From Verrucomicrobiota bacterium (lineage in GTDB: Bacteria > Verrucomicrobiota > Verrucomicrobiia > Chthoniobacterales > UBA10450), in contig QHNB01000006.1 in assembly GCA_003217965.1 (NCBI GenBank), forward strand, positions 1 to 5,806: a stretch of 5,806 nucleotides of DNA, given 5' to 3'. Under the pieces are notes generated by a model that did not search any database, was not told the DNA's origin, and saw only the letters and a program-made list of their open reading frames with translations. The position numbers and the translations under genes were made by a program. Position 1 is the first letter of the stretch; every line of letters begins with the position of its first letter. Shown here in pieces: positions 1 to 5,806 of the stretch.

Positions 1-182
1 TGGCGCTGGTTTACGCGTGGACCGGCGAGCGCGAGCGCGCGCTCGAGCAACTCGAAATTGTCGCGGCAATCCCGGCTGGCCCGACGTACGGCGATCTCCG
101 CTTCAATCCCTGCTGGGATGATTTGCGCGGTGATAAGCGCTTTGATAAGATCGTTGCCGCAGCCAAGGCCGCCAGCAGGTAA
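1..182 (+). CDS. C-terminal end of a TPR-repeat protein (partial)
   Basis: The 5' end lies outside the window. Reading from base 3, an open frame of 59 codons ends at TAA 180-182. The visible tail begins A-L-V-Y-A-W-T-G-E-R-E-R-A-L-E-Q-L, which has the helix-turn-helix spacing of a tetratricopeptide repeat. It continues with Y-G-D-L-R-F-N-P-C-W-D-D-L-R-G-D-K-R-F-D and ends K-I-V-A-A-A-K. A closing block of this form (YGDL..NP.WD.LRGD.RF.KIV) is familiar from the C-termini of long TPR proteins in Acidobacteriota and Verrucomicrobiota, often Ser/Thr kinases or transcriptional regulators carrying TPR arrays. The N-terminal effector domain is not visible, so the activity cannot be named. The gene converges on the leftward Fe-S gene across 53 bp and is probably unrelated to it. 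Confidence 0.8.
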   Translation, partial: ALVYAWTGERERALEQLEIVAAIPAGPTYGDLRFNPCWDDLRGDKRFDKIVAAAKAASR

Positions 183-235
183 TCTGCGGAACTCGCAGCA
201 AAGGTAATGGCATTGGCTGTTTCGGCATGGCGCGA

Positions 236-1045
236 TTAACAGATGGCGTCGGCCAAAACCTCGGCCATGTGTTTCGGTTTCGTCCTCGACAGTTCGGATA
301 TTTGATGACGGCAGCTCGTTCCCGAGGCCACCACCGTTACGCCGGGTCCTTCTGCGTAAATCTTCTTTAGCATTAGGGCCGCCACTTGCAGCGACAACTG
401 GCGTTTCGATTCCATCATTCCGAATGCCCCGGCCATTCCGCAACAGCCCGTATCGAGCAGCTTCGCCGTTCGTCCCGGCAGCCGCTCGATCAACTGCGGC
501 ATGAAGATCGGGTTCATCAATGATTTCGCATGACAATGGGCGTGGATTGCAACGGATTCAGGTCGGTGGTCAAAACACGCTCTGTGCGGTTCGCGATCGA
601 GCAGATCGTTGACGAATTTCTCGAAGAGAAAACTGCGTTTCGCGATCGGTTCGGCATTTGCAATTTTTAGTTCGCGATAATCGTCCACGAACATCGAGTA
701 ACATGATGGTTCGAGAAAAAGAATCGGCCTGTCATCACCGGTTCGATTCAACAAGTTGATATTATGCGCGCCAAGTTTCGCTGCGGCATCGAGATTTCCC
801 TGGCTAAACGCCGGCCGCCCACAACACTTTCGTCTCCGTGCGAGCGAAACTTCCAGGCCGAGTGCTTCCAGCACCTTTACCGCGGCCTTCCCGATATGAG
901 GTTCGTTGTAGCGAACGAAGGTGTCGTCCCACAGGATGACTTTGCCGCGTTTTTTGTAGCCGGGGTCAGCGACCCCGGCTACGGTATCCTTTTGCTTCGC
1001 AAACCAACTATCAAAGCGTTCCGTTCGCCAGCCGCGGCATGACAC
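236..1045 (-). CDS. CCG-domain (cysteine-rich) Fe-S part of a split FAD/Fe-S dehydrogenase
   Basis: The 269-residue frame matches the C-terminal cysteine-rich (CCG) module of FAD/Fe-S 2-hydroxyacid dehydrogenases, which is related to the tails of GlcF, GlpC and HdrB. This module passes electrons from the flavin and 4Fe-4S centres toward the respiratory chain. The first CCG motif is K-C-C-G-R-P at 73-78, with E-P-S-C ending at C115. The second half has H-A-H-C-H at 168-172, T-G-C-C-G-M-A-G at 199-206 and C245. Residues 39-48 (W-D-D-T-F-V-R-Y-N-E) are the usual opening of the domain. No signal peptide or membrane segment is seen. The listed start is GTG at 1045, inside the upstream frame, with no visible ribosome binding site, so independent translation is doubtful. 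Residues 11-15 (F-D-S-W-F) look like linker from the parent protein. The frame overlaps the 661-residue partner by 35 bp in a different frame. Family members I recall have both parts in one chain of about 950 residues, so this is probably the severed 3' part of one gene. Residues 22-30 are encoded by a perfect palindrome. Confidence 0.85.
   Translation of the reverse strand: MSCRGWRTERFDSWFAKQKDTVAGVADPGYKKRGKVILWDDTFVRYNEPHIGKAAVKVLEALGLEVSLARRRKCCGRPAFSQGNLDAAAKLGAHNINLLNRTGDDRPILFLEPSCYSMFVDDYRELKIANAEPIAKRSFLFEKFVNDLLDREPHRACFDHRPESVAIHAHCHAKSLMNPIFMPQLIERLPGRTAKLLDTGCCGMAGAFGMMESKRQLSLQVAALMLKKIYAEGPGVTVVASGTSCRHQISELSRTKPKHMAEVLADAIC
956..982. repeat. Perfect 27-bp palindrome (12-bp arms, 3-bp loop) inside a coding frame
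   Basis: The plus strand reads GTAGCCGGGGTC, then AGC, then GACCCCGGCTAC. The two 12-base arms are exact reverse complements. The element is 27 bp, nine codons, and on the minus strand it is read without a stop as V-A-G-V-A-D-P-G-Y (residues 22-30 of the CCG protein). It lies in the linker between F-D-S-W-F and the start of the CCG domain, where family members vary in length. It is not followed by a T run in either direction, so it is a poor terminator. It resembles a dispersed REP-like palindrome that has landed in frame. I believe similar GTAGCCGGGGTC-type palindromes recur in Verrucomicrobiota genomes, but that is memory only, and no second copy occurs in this window. Confidence 0.75.
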
Positions 1046-2996
1046 AACCGATTCGACCGAGAATATCGGGCCGGCTAAGGATACGTTCGCGTAAACCCAG
1101 TCCGTGTTTTCGATGAGCGGCGTAGAGCAATTCCGCTTTCAGCAGCGCCAGGTTCACGTTTGACGGGCACTCTGGCGTGCAACCTTTGCAAGAGAGACAA
1201 TTGCTAAGCGCTGCATCCAGTTCTTCCGATTCCAAGGGATCACGCCCGTTTTCCCGCCATTGCAACACTTTCCGGATCACATTTGCCCGGCCGCGCGTGG
1301 ACATGATTTCGTCGCCGGTCGCGAGAAAAGTCGGGCACATGATCGGCGCTTCCTTGCGACAGCCGCCGCAGCCGTTGCATTGCTCAAGATTGCCGATGAA
1401 GGAGCCGTCCTTGAAGGCAAAAGCCAGCCTTGGCGTGAACGGCAGCTCGATTGGCCGCTCAAAGTTTTCCCGCAAATGTGAGTCAATGCGAAATTGGCCG
1501 TCAGCGAAAATTTTCCCCGGATTCATTCGGCCACGCGGATCGAACACGCGCTTGATCTCGCACATTAACTGGAGCAGTTCGTCTCCGAGTTGACTGCGCA
1601 TGTATTCGGTGCGCGCAATGCCGACGCCATGTTCGGCGGAAAGCGATCCCTTGAATTGCTTAACAAGCGCCGATGTTTCATCGGCGATCCGCCTGAATTT
1701 TTTGAGATCGTCCGCGCTGTGCAGATCGAGGACGGGCCGCACATGCAATAATCCGCTGGCGGCGTGCCCGTAGTAAGTTGCTTCTAGCCCGAGCGGTTTC
1801 ATGATCGCTTCGAGGCCGCGCACATACTGCGGCAATTGCGCCGGACGCACGGCGGCATCTTCGATGAACGCGACTGGTTTTACCGCACCCACGCACCCGG
1901 TCAGAAGTGAGAGGCCGGCTTTACGCACGGCCCAGACCAGATCCATTTCACTCTGGCTGGTCACAATCTTCGAGCGCAATCCAAGCCGGCGCGCCTGGAG
2001 GATGGCAAGCCGTTCGGCAACGTCCTCATCGTAGAACTCAACAATCAGGACCGCCTTGCAGGGCTTGGCGTCGAGCTCCATCAAATCGCGCGCGGCCTGG
2101 AAATGAAGCTGGCCCTTTGTCTGGTCAAACAGCAACTGATCGATGTGCTCGATTGCTGCCGGTTTGAGGTCGAGCAGCTCGACGGTCGCTTGCATCGCGT
2201 CATCGACACTGCCAAAAAAAACAAGGCCAAGGCCCTTTTGGCGTGGAAGCGGCGAGATTTTCAGCTCAGCCGAAAAGATGGCGGCCAACGTGCCCTCGCT
2301 GCCGGCGAGGATTTCGTTCAAATTCTTCGGCGAGCGCAGAAATCGTTCGATGCCATAGCCCGGCCATCGCTTTCGCAATCCCGGCGGCATTTGCTCAGCG
2401 ATCTCCGGAGTATGTCGAGCGATCAATTCGGAAATCTGCTCACATTCATCGCGCATCCCGGCGCGATCTGATCCAATTGATTCGATTCGACCGTCCGCTA
2501 GTACGATCTCGGTCGAAATCACATGATCGGCCGTGGTTCCGTAAACCGGAACCCGCGCCCCGGAAGAATTATTTGCGATCATTCCTCCAATGGTTGCACG
2601 CGAACTTGTCGCAACGTCTGGACCGAAACAAAAGCCGTGCGGTTTCAAAAACGCGTTCAGCCCATCGAGCACGACGCCGGCACCGGCGCGAACGCTTTTT
2701 CGCTCGAGATCGAGACCGGAGATTTGCCGATTGTGCCGCGAGAAATCAACGATCAATCCATCGCCTATGGCGTTGCCGACAAGGCTAGTACCGGCTCCGC
2801 GCGGCGTAATTGAAATCCCGGTATCGTTCGCAACCGAAATGATCGAGCGCGCTTGCTCAACGGAGCGGGGAAAAGCGACCGCTTCCGGCTCGATCTGATA
2901 AATGGAAGCATCGGTCGCGTAAAGAATGCGCGTCAAACGATCGGCCCGCACCTCGCACCCAGTCAGCTGCAGTTTGCGCAAAGCGCCGTCAGTCAC
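1011..2996 (-). CDS. FAD-linked 2-hydroxyacid (D-lactate/glycolate-type) dehydrogenase with two 4Fe-4S motifs
   Basis: This 661-residue protein probably oxidises a 2-hydroxyacid such as D-lactate or glycolate, taking electrons on FAD and passing them through Fe-S centres. The N-terminal PCMH-type FAD-binding domain has P-R-G-A-G-T-S-L-V-G at 65-74, G-P-D-V-A-T-S-S-R-A-T-I-G-G-M at 125-139 and G-S-E-G-T-L at 232-237. The FAD-oxidase C domain has G-H-A-A-S-G-L-L-H-V-R at 410-420, S-A-E-H-G-V-G at 453-459 and D-P-R-G-R-M-N-P-G-K at 486-495. Two ferredoxin-like motifs follow: C540, C543, C546, C554 (with P555), and C600, C603, C606, C610 (with P611). There are no membrane segments. The start is GTG 2996: an in-frame TGA lies 11 codons upstream and the alignable domain begins soon after, although no good Shine-Dalgarno is present. 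The frame stops at TGA 1011-1013 just after M-P-R-L-A-N, where homologues I recall continue through a linker into a CCG domain. That domain is present next door in another frame. The substrate cannot be fixed from sequence. The architecture is like YdiJ and similar large D-lactate dehydrogenases, and unlike the GlcD/GlcF division. Confidence 0.9.
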   Translation of the reverse strand: MTDGALRKLQLTGCEVRADRLTRILYATDASIYQIEPEAVAFPRSVEQARSIISVANDTGISITPRGAGTSLVGNAIGDGLIVDFSRHNRQISGLDLERKSVRAGAGVVLDGLNAFLKPHGFCFGPDVATSSRATIGGMIANNSSGARVPVYGTTADHVISTEIVLADGRIESIGSDRAGMRDECEQISELIARHTPEIAEQMPPGLRKRWPGYGIERFLRSPKNLNEILAGSEGTLAAIFSAELKISPLPRQKGLGLVFFGSVDDAMQATVELLDLKPAAIEHIDQLLFDQTKGQLHFQAARDLMELDAKPCKAVLIVEFYDEDVAERLAILQARRLGLRSKIVTSQSEMDLVWAVRKAGLSLLTGCVGAVKPVAFIEDAAVRPAQLPQYVRGLEAIMKPLGLEATYYGHAASGLLHVRPVLDLHSADDLKKFRRIADETSALVKQFKGSLSAEHGVGIARTEYMRSQLGDELLQLMCEIKRVFDPRGRMNPGKIFADGQFRIDSHLRENFERPIELPFTPRLAFAFKDGSFIGNLEQCNGCGGCRKEAPIMCPTFLATGDEIMSTRGRANVIRKVLQWRENGRDPLESEELDAALSNCLSCKGCTPECPSNVNLALLKAELLYAAHRKHGLGLRERILSRPDILGRIGCVMPRLANGTL

Positions 2997-3069
2997 ACCC
3001 GTACTATGGCGCGAGAGCGGACGCGATCAAAACCTGCGCTAGCGATGAAAAGGCGCGTGTAAAACGAGA

Positions 3070-3105
3070 TGATCGAGCCAAGAAGACGGCTAGACGAGTC
3101 GATCA
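3070..3105. repeat. Split inverted repeat TGATCGA / TCGATCA
   Basis: TGATCGA at 3070-3076 and TCGATCA at 3099-3105 are exact reverse complements separated by 22 bp. A shorter GCC/GGC pair (3077-3079 and 3088-3090) lies between them. It could be a paired operator or a weak RNA hairpin in the divergent intergenic region. Arms of seven bases may also occur by chance. Confidence 0.25.
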
Positions 3106-3212
3106 GTGCGTGAGAACAACCGTGGAACGCGTGGATCCGGTCGTCTGCGTTATCGCGGCCAATTGCCAGATGATTATTCCAGCAGGCACGACGGCGGCTT
3201 GATTTTCGCGCT

Positions 3213-3242
3213 TTGCAAACGCGTTTTCCCTCTGGATATTTA
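3213..3242 (+). promoter_or_regulatory. coxA: Weak candidate promoter for the oxidase genes
   Basis: TTGCAA at 3213-3218 (4 of 6 to the sigma-70 -35 box) and TATTTA at 3237-3242 (3 of 6 to the -10 box) are separated by 18 bp and lie 20 bp before the ATG of subunit I. The palindrome AAACGCGTTT (3217-3226) overlaps the spacer and could be an operator. Matches this weak are common by chance. A start here would leave a short leader with no clear Shine-Dalgarno. Confidence 0.2.
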
Positions 3243-3262
3243 GAGCGATAACTTTTCTCGGA

Positions 3263-5065
3263 ATGGAAGCGACAACTCACCTCGATCCGCAAGCAACTCA
3301 CCATCCTTCCCACGAACACGAGCACCATGAGCTCGGGTTTATTCGCAAATGGATTTTTGCCACCGATCACAAGGTCATCGGTATTCAATACGGCGTCACC
3401 GGACTGATTTTTTTGTTCTTCGGTTTCAGCCTGATGATGTTGATGCGGTGGCAATTGGCCTACCCTGGTCAGGCTTTGCCCATAATCGGAAACGCAATCG
3501 GCAAATTTCTCGGACCAGGTTCGATGCCAGACGGGAAGATGACGTCGGAGTTCTACAATTCACTCGGCGCTATGCACGGCACGATCATGATCTTTCTTGG
3601 CGTGGTGCCGGTTGCGTTCGCCGCCTTCGGAAATTTCGTCGTCCCTCTGCAAATCGGCGCCCCGGACATGACCTTTCCGAAAATCAACGCGGCGAGTTTC
3701 TGGGCCTTCTTCGTGGGCGGAGTGATCATGCTGGTCAGCTTTTTTGTTCCAGGCGGAGCGGCAAAAGGGGGATGGACGTCCTACACGCCATTAGCGGTGA
3801 TTGCGGATCACGGACAGGGGTTTAACCCCATTTTTAATGGTCAAACGCTCTGGTTAGTCGGATTCATTTTCCTGATTACTTCCTCACTGCTCGGAGCGAT
3901 CAACTTCATTACCACCATTATTCAACTCCGGGCCCCTGGGCTCACCTGGATGCGTCTGCCCTTTTTCGTCTGGGCGCAGTTTGTCACCGCCTTTCTCTTG
4001 CTGCTCGCGTTTCCGCCGCTTGAGTCCGCCATCATTATGCAACTGATGGACCGAGTCGCTTCCACTAGCTTTTTCATGCCGAGCGGTCTGGTCGTGAACG
4101 GGTCACCGCTGCATGTCAGCGGCGGCGGTAGCCCGCTCTTGTGGCAACATTTGTTTTGGTTCCTCGGCCACCCGGAAGTTTACGTCCTGATTTTGCCGGG
4201 AATGGGCATCGTCGCGGAAATTATTGCCAACAATTCGCGCAAGCCGCTCTGGGGTTACAAGTCGCTCGTCTTTGCCGTCTTGGTGCTTGGATTTCTTTCC
4301 TTCGTCGTCTGGGCCCACCATATGTGGCTTACTGGAATGGGAACGGCCGTGAGTGCTTTCTTCCAGACTACTACGCTCATCATCTCGATCCCGTCGGTGA
4401 TTATCTTGTTTGGCATCGGCGGCTTAACTGGCATCCCACTGGCATTTAATTCCGCCGATCTCTATCTCCATGACACTTATTATGTGATCGCGCATTTCCA
4501 TTACATCGTGGCGCCAGGCACGATCTTCGCGTTGTTCGCAGGCATCTACTATTGGTTCCCCAAAGCGACCGGCCGGATGATGAACGAGTTCTGGGGAAAA
4601 GTGCATTTCTGGCCCTCGCTCATCTGCATGAACGTGATTTTTCTGCCGATGTTTTTGCAAGGAATGCTCGGAATGCATCGGCGTTGGTACGATGGCGGCC
4701 AGGGCTGGAACATCGCCAGTGAACATGTGTGGGGGTTAAGCGGTTTTCAGTGGAACACACCGATCTCGATCGCGGCCTGGGTGATGGGGCTGGCCCAAAT
4801 TCCGTTCATCATCAATTTCGCCCATAGCATCTGGGGTGGGAAAAAGGTCGAGAACGATAATCCCTGGGATGCGACCACACTCGAATGGACGGCGCCATCA
4901 CCTCCCGGACACGGCAACTTCATTAAAGCACCCGCCGCTTATCGCGGACCGTACGAGTACGGCCTGCCCCGTCGCGGCAAAGATTACACCATGCAAAACG
5001 AGCCGATCGAAGCGAGCGAACGAAAGAGACCTCGTCCGACGCCGGAGGTGGTGCTTCGCGCCTGA
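3263..5065 (+). CDS. coxA: Cytochrome c oxidase subunit I (aa3-type heme-copper oxidase), probably with an internal deletion
   Basis: This 600-residue polytopic membrane protein is the catalytic subunit that reduces oxygen at the heme a3-CuB centre and pumps protons. Visible ligands are H105 and H413 (low-spin heme), H411 (heme a3) and H303, H352, H353 (CuB). Y307 is placed to crosslink with H303. D-channel residues D135 and N142 and the gate E305 (H-P-E-V-Y, 303-307) are present, as in A1-type enzymes. The K-channel lysine is not seen: helix VIII reads S-I-P-S-V-I-I-L at 375-382. The next residues, F-G-I-G-G-L-T-G at 383-390, normally belong to helix IX, so about 27 residues (end of helix VIII, W-G-G loop, start of helix IX) appear missing in frame. 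The N-terminus is histidine-rich (residues 6-22). ATG 3263 is chosen because the family's F-A-T-D-H-K motif follows at residues 32-37; no strong ribosome binding site is seen. Subunit III follows after 10 bp. Subunit II, usually just upstream, is absent here. Confidence 0.95.
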   Translation: MEATTHLDPQATHHPSHEHEHHELGFIRKWIFATDHKVIGIQYGVTGLIFLFFGFSLMMLMRWQLAYPGQALPIIGNAIGKFLGPGSMPDGKMTSEFYNSLGAMHGTIMIFLGVVPVAFAAFGNFVVPLQIGAPDMTFPKINAASFWAFFVGGVIMLVSFFVPGGAAKGGWTSYTPLAVIADHGQGFNPIFNGQTLWLVGFIFLITSSLLGAINFITTIIQLRAPGLTWMRLPFFVWAQFVTAFLLLLAFPPLESAIIMQLMDRVASTSFFMPSGLVVNGSPLHVSGGGSPLLWQHLFWFLGHPEVYVLILPGMGIVAEIIANNSRKPLWGYKSLVFAVLVLGFLSFVVWAHHMWLTGMGTAVSAFFQTTTLIISIPSVIILFGIGGLTGIPLAFNSADLYLHDTYYVIAHFHYIVAPGTIFALFAGIYYWFPKATGRMMNEFWGKVHFWPSLICMNVIFLPMFLQGMLGMHRRWYDGGQGWNIASEHVWGLSGFQWNTPISIAAWVMGLAQIPFIINFAHSIWGGKKVENDNPWDATTLEWTAPSPPGHGNFIKAPAAYRGPYEYGLPRRGKDYTMQNEPIEASERKRPRPTPEVVLRA

Positions 5066-5075
5066 AGCTTTGTAG

Positions 5076-5806
5076 ATGGAGATTCCTTACACAGTCGTAG
5101 CCCGGCGTGACACCGGTCTTTGGAACGCGAAAGTCGGTATCTGGTTATTCTTGGCGTCGGAAGTGATGCTCTTCGGAGGGTTATTTTCCGCCTACGTTTT
5201 CCTGCGACTAGATGCTTCTCCGGGCGATTGGCCGCACGGATTGCTCAACGTTCCGGTGGGCACCATGAACACGGCGATCCTGATCGCGTCTTCCGTCACG
5301 GTCGTCTTGGCATGGGCGGCGCTGAAAATGCGGCAGTTCGCCAAATATAAAATCTACATGGGGATCACGATTCTCTGCGGCGTCATCTTCCTGGTCGTGA
5401 AACTCGCCTACGAGTGGCCGCAGAAGTTCGATCACTTCGGCGCCTTTATTAAAGAAGATGCGCTTGAGAAATATGAGCCTTATCTCGGCAACAAACGTTT
5501 GCTCGAAAAAGGCCTCTCACCGCGCAAGGAAATCACCGGCCATCTTCACAATAAGGAAGCGCTTAACGATCCGAACATTAAAGAATACGAGATCGCGCTC
5601 GATCCGGTGAATGCCGATCCAACCAATCCGGTAAATGATCGCCCCCATTTCTTCTATGTCCCGCCGACCAAGAAAATCGCGACGGTCGAGAAGGCCGATG
5701 TCAAATACGCCAATATGTTCATTCCTCGGCACAGTGCCTACTTTGCGAGCTATTTACCATTACCGGTTTACACGGTCTGCACGTGCTCGGCGGCGTTCTG
5801 GTTTTC
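5076..5806 (+). CDS. coxC: Cytochrome c oxidase subunit III, partial and frameshifted near the window end
   Basis: The frame opens at ATG 5076, 10 bp after the subunit I stop. A TAG directly upstream (5073-5075) excludes an earlier start, and a weak GAAG (5064-5067) could serve as ribosome binding site. Residues 20-45 (G-I-W-L-F-L-A-S-E-V-M-L-F-G-G) are the signature first helix of subunit III. Helices II and III fall near 58-85 and 91-113 (N-T-A-I-L-I-A-S-S in helix II). Residues about 114-215 form a charged hydrophilic insert, longer than in mitochondrial-type subunit III. Then P-R-H-S-A-Y-F-A-S-Y (217-226) opens the next helix. After codon 226 the frame reads nonsense-like sequence, whereas shifting by one base from 5756 gives T-I-T-G-L-H-G-L-H-V-L-G-G, the strongly conserved family motif. 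One T is therefore missing from the run at 5753-5755. Subunit III stabilises the proton-uptake side of subunit I. The 3' end lies beyond the window. Confidence 0.9.
   Translation, partial: MEIPYTVVARRDTGLWNAKVGIWLFLASEVMLFGGLFSAYVFLRLDASPGDWPHGLLNVPVGTMNTAILIASSVTVVLAWAALKMRQFAKYKIYMGITILCGVIFLVVKLAYEWPQKFDHFGAFIKEDALEKYEPYLGNKRLLEKGLSPRKEITGHLHNKEALNDPNIKEYEIALDPVNADPTNPVNDRPHFFYVPPTKKIATVEKADVKYANMFIPRHSAYFASYLPLPVYTVCTCSAAFWF

Larger units (their letters stand above)
2997..3262. other. Divergent intergenic region between dehydrogenase and oxidase genes
   Basis: These 266 bp separate two divergently transcribed genes and should hold both promoters. I see no convincing coding sequence or tRNA. 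The leftward open frame through it (2993-3454) runs antisense into subunit I and lacks any recognisable domain. Small symmetric motifs are present: CGCTAGCG at 3037-3044, a split inverted repeat at 3070-3105, and AAACGCGTTT at 3217-3226. None matches a regulator site I can name. Confidence 0.6.

Noticed and set aside
184..198. Hairpin CTGCG / CGCAG with a five-base loop between the convergent genes, as a terminator
   Set aside because: The stem is only five pairs and no T run follows on either strand.
902..919. Inverted repeat TTCGTT / AACGAA
   Set aside because: It encodes the conserved F-V-R-Y-N-E stretch of the CCG domain, so the symmetry is explained by coding.
956..982. The 27-bp palindrome as a transcription terminator
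   Set aside because: It lies inside an open frame. On the minus strand it is followed by an A run, and on the plus strand no T run follows it.
1177..2898. Several rightward open frames antisense to the dehydrogenase
   Set aside because: They overlap strong FAD and Fe-S motifs on the other strand, have arginine-rich low-complexity products and show no family resemblance.
2993..3454. 153-codon leftward open frame spanning the divergent region and the start of subunit I
   Set aside because: It is antisense to the well-supported subunit I N-terminus for about 190 bp. It shows no recognisable domain, and its product is rich in Arg, Ser and His as expected of shadow frames.
5044..5051. GGAGGTGG as the ribosome binding site of subunit III
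   Set aside because: It ends 24 bp before the ATG, too far for a standard site, and it encodes part of the subunit I C-terminus.

Overview
The window looks like chromosomal DNA of a GC-rich aerobic bacterium. The closest fit I can recall is a soil Verrucomicrobiota-type genome (or an Acidobacteriota/Planctomycetota-like relative). The reasons are the subunit I variant with an S-I-P-S motif in helix VIII, a subunit III with a long hydrophilic insert, a TPR-protein C-terminus of a kind common in those phyla, and a palindromic GC-rich repeat. This placement is inference from remembered families, not a database result.

Layout, left to right. Bases 1-182 are the 3' end of a rightward TPR-repeat protein. 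It converges, across 53 bp, on a leftward pair (236-1045 and 1011-2996). Together these two encode the parts of one large flavin and iron-sulfur dehydrogenase of the D-lactate/glycolate/2-hydroxyacid type: FAD domain, FAD-oxidase C domain, two 4Fe-4S motifs, then a cysteine-rich CCG domain. The join between the two reading frames falls in the linker before the CCG domain. It appears to lack about 25-30 residues, and it also carries a perfect 27-bp palindrome read in frame. Bases 2997-3262 are a divergent intergenic region. Rightward from it run cytochrome c oxidase subunit I (3263-5065) and, 10 bp later, subunit III (5076 to the window end, incomplete).

Functionally, the leftward enzyme would oxidise a 2-hydroxyacid and feed electrons into the respiratory chain. 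The rightward genes encode the core and an accessory subunit of a terminal oxidase that reduces oxygen and pumps protons. The link between the two sides is only adjacency.

The most notable feature is damage. Subunit I keeps an open frame but seems to lack about 27 residues joining helices VIII and IX. Subunit III has a clear one-base deletion at a T run near the window end. The dehydrogenase is split. Either the locus is decaying or the assembly is locally unreliable; raw reads would decide. I found no CRISPR array, RNA gene, insertion sequence or convincing new defence or biosynthetic system.
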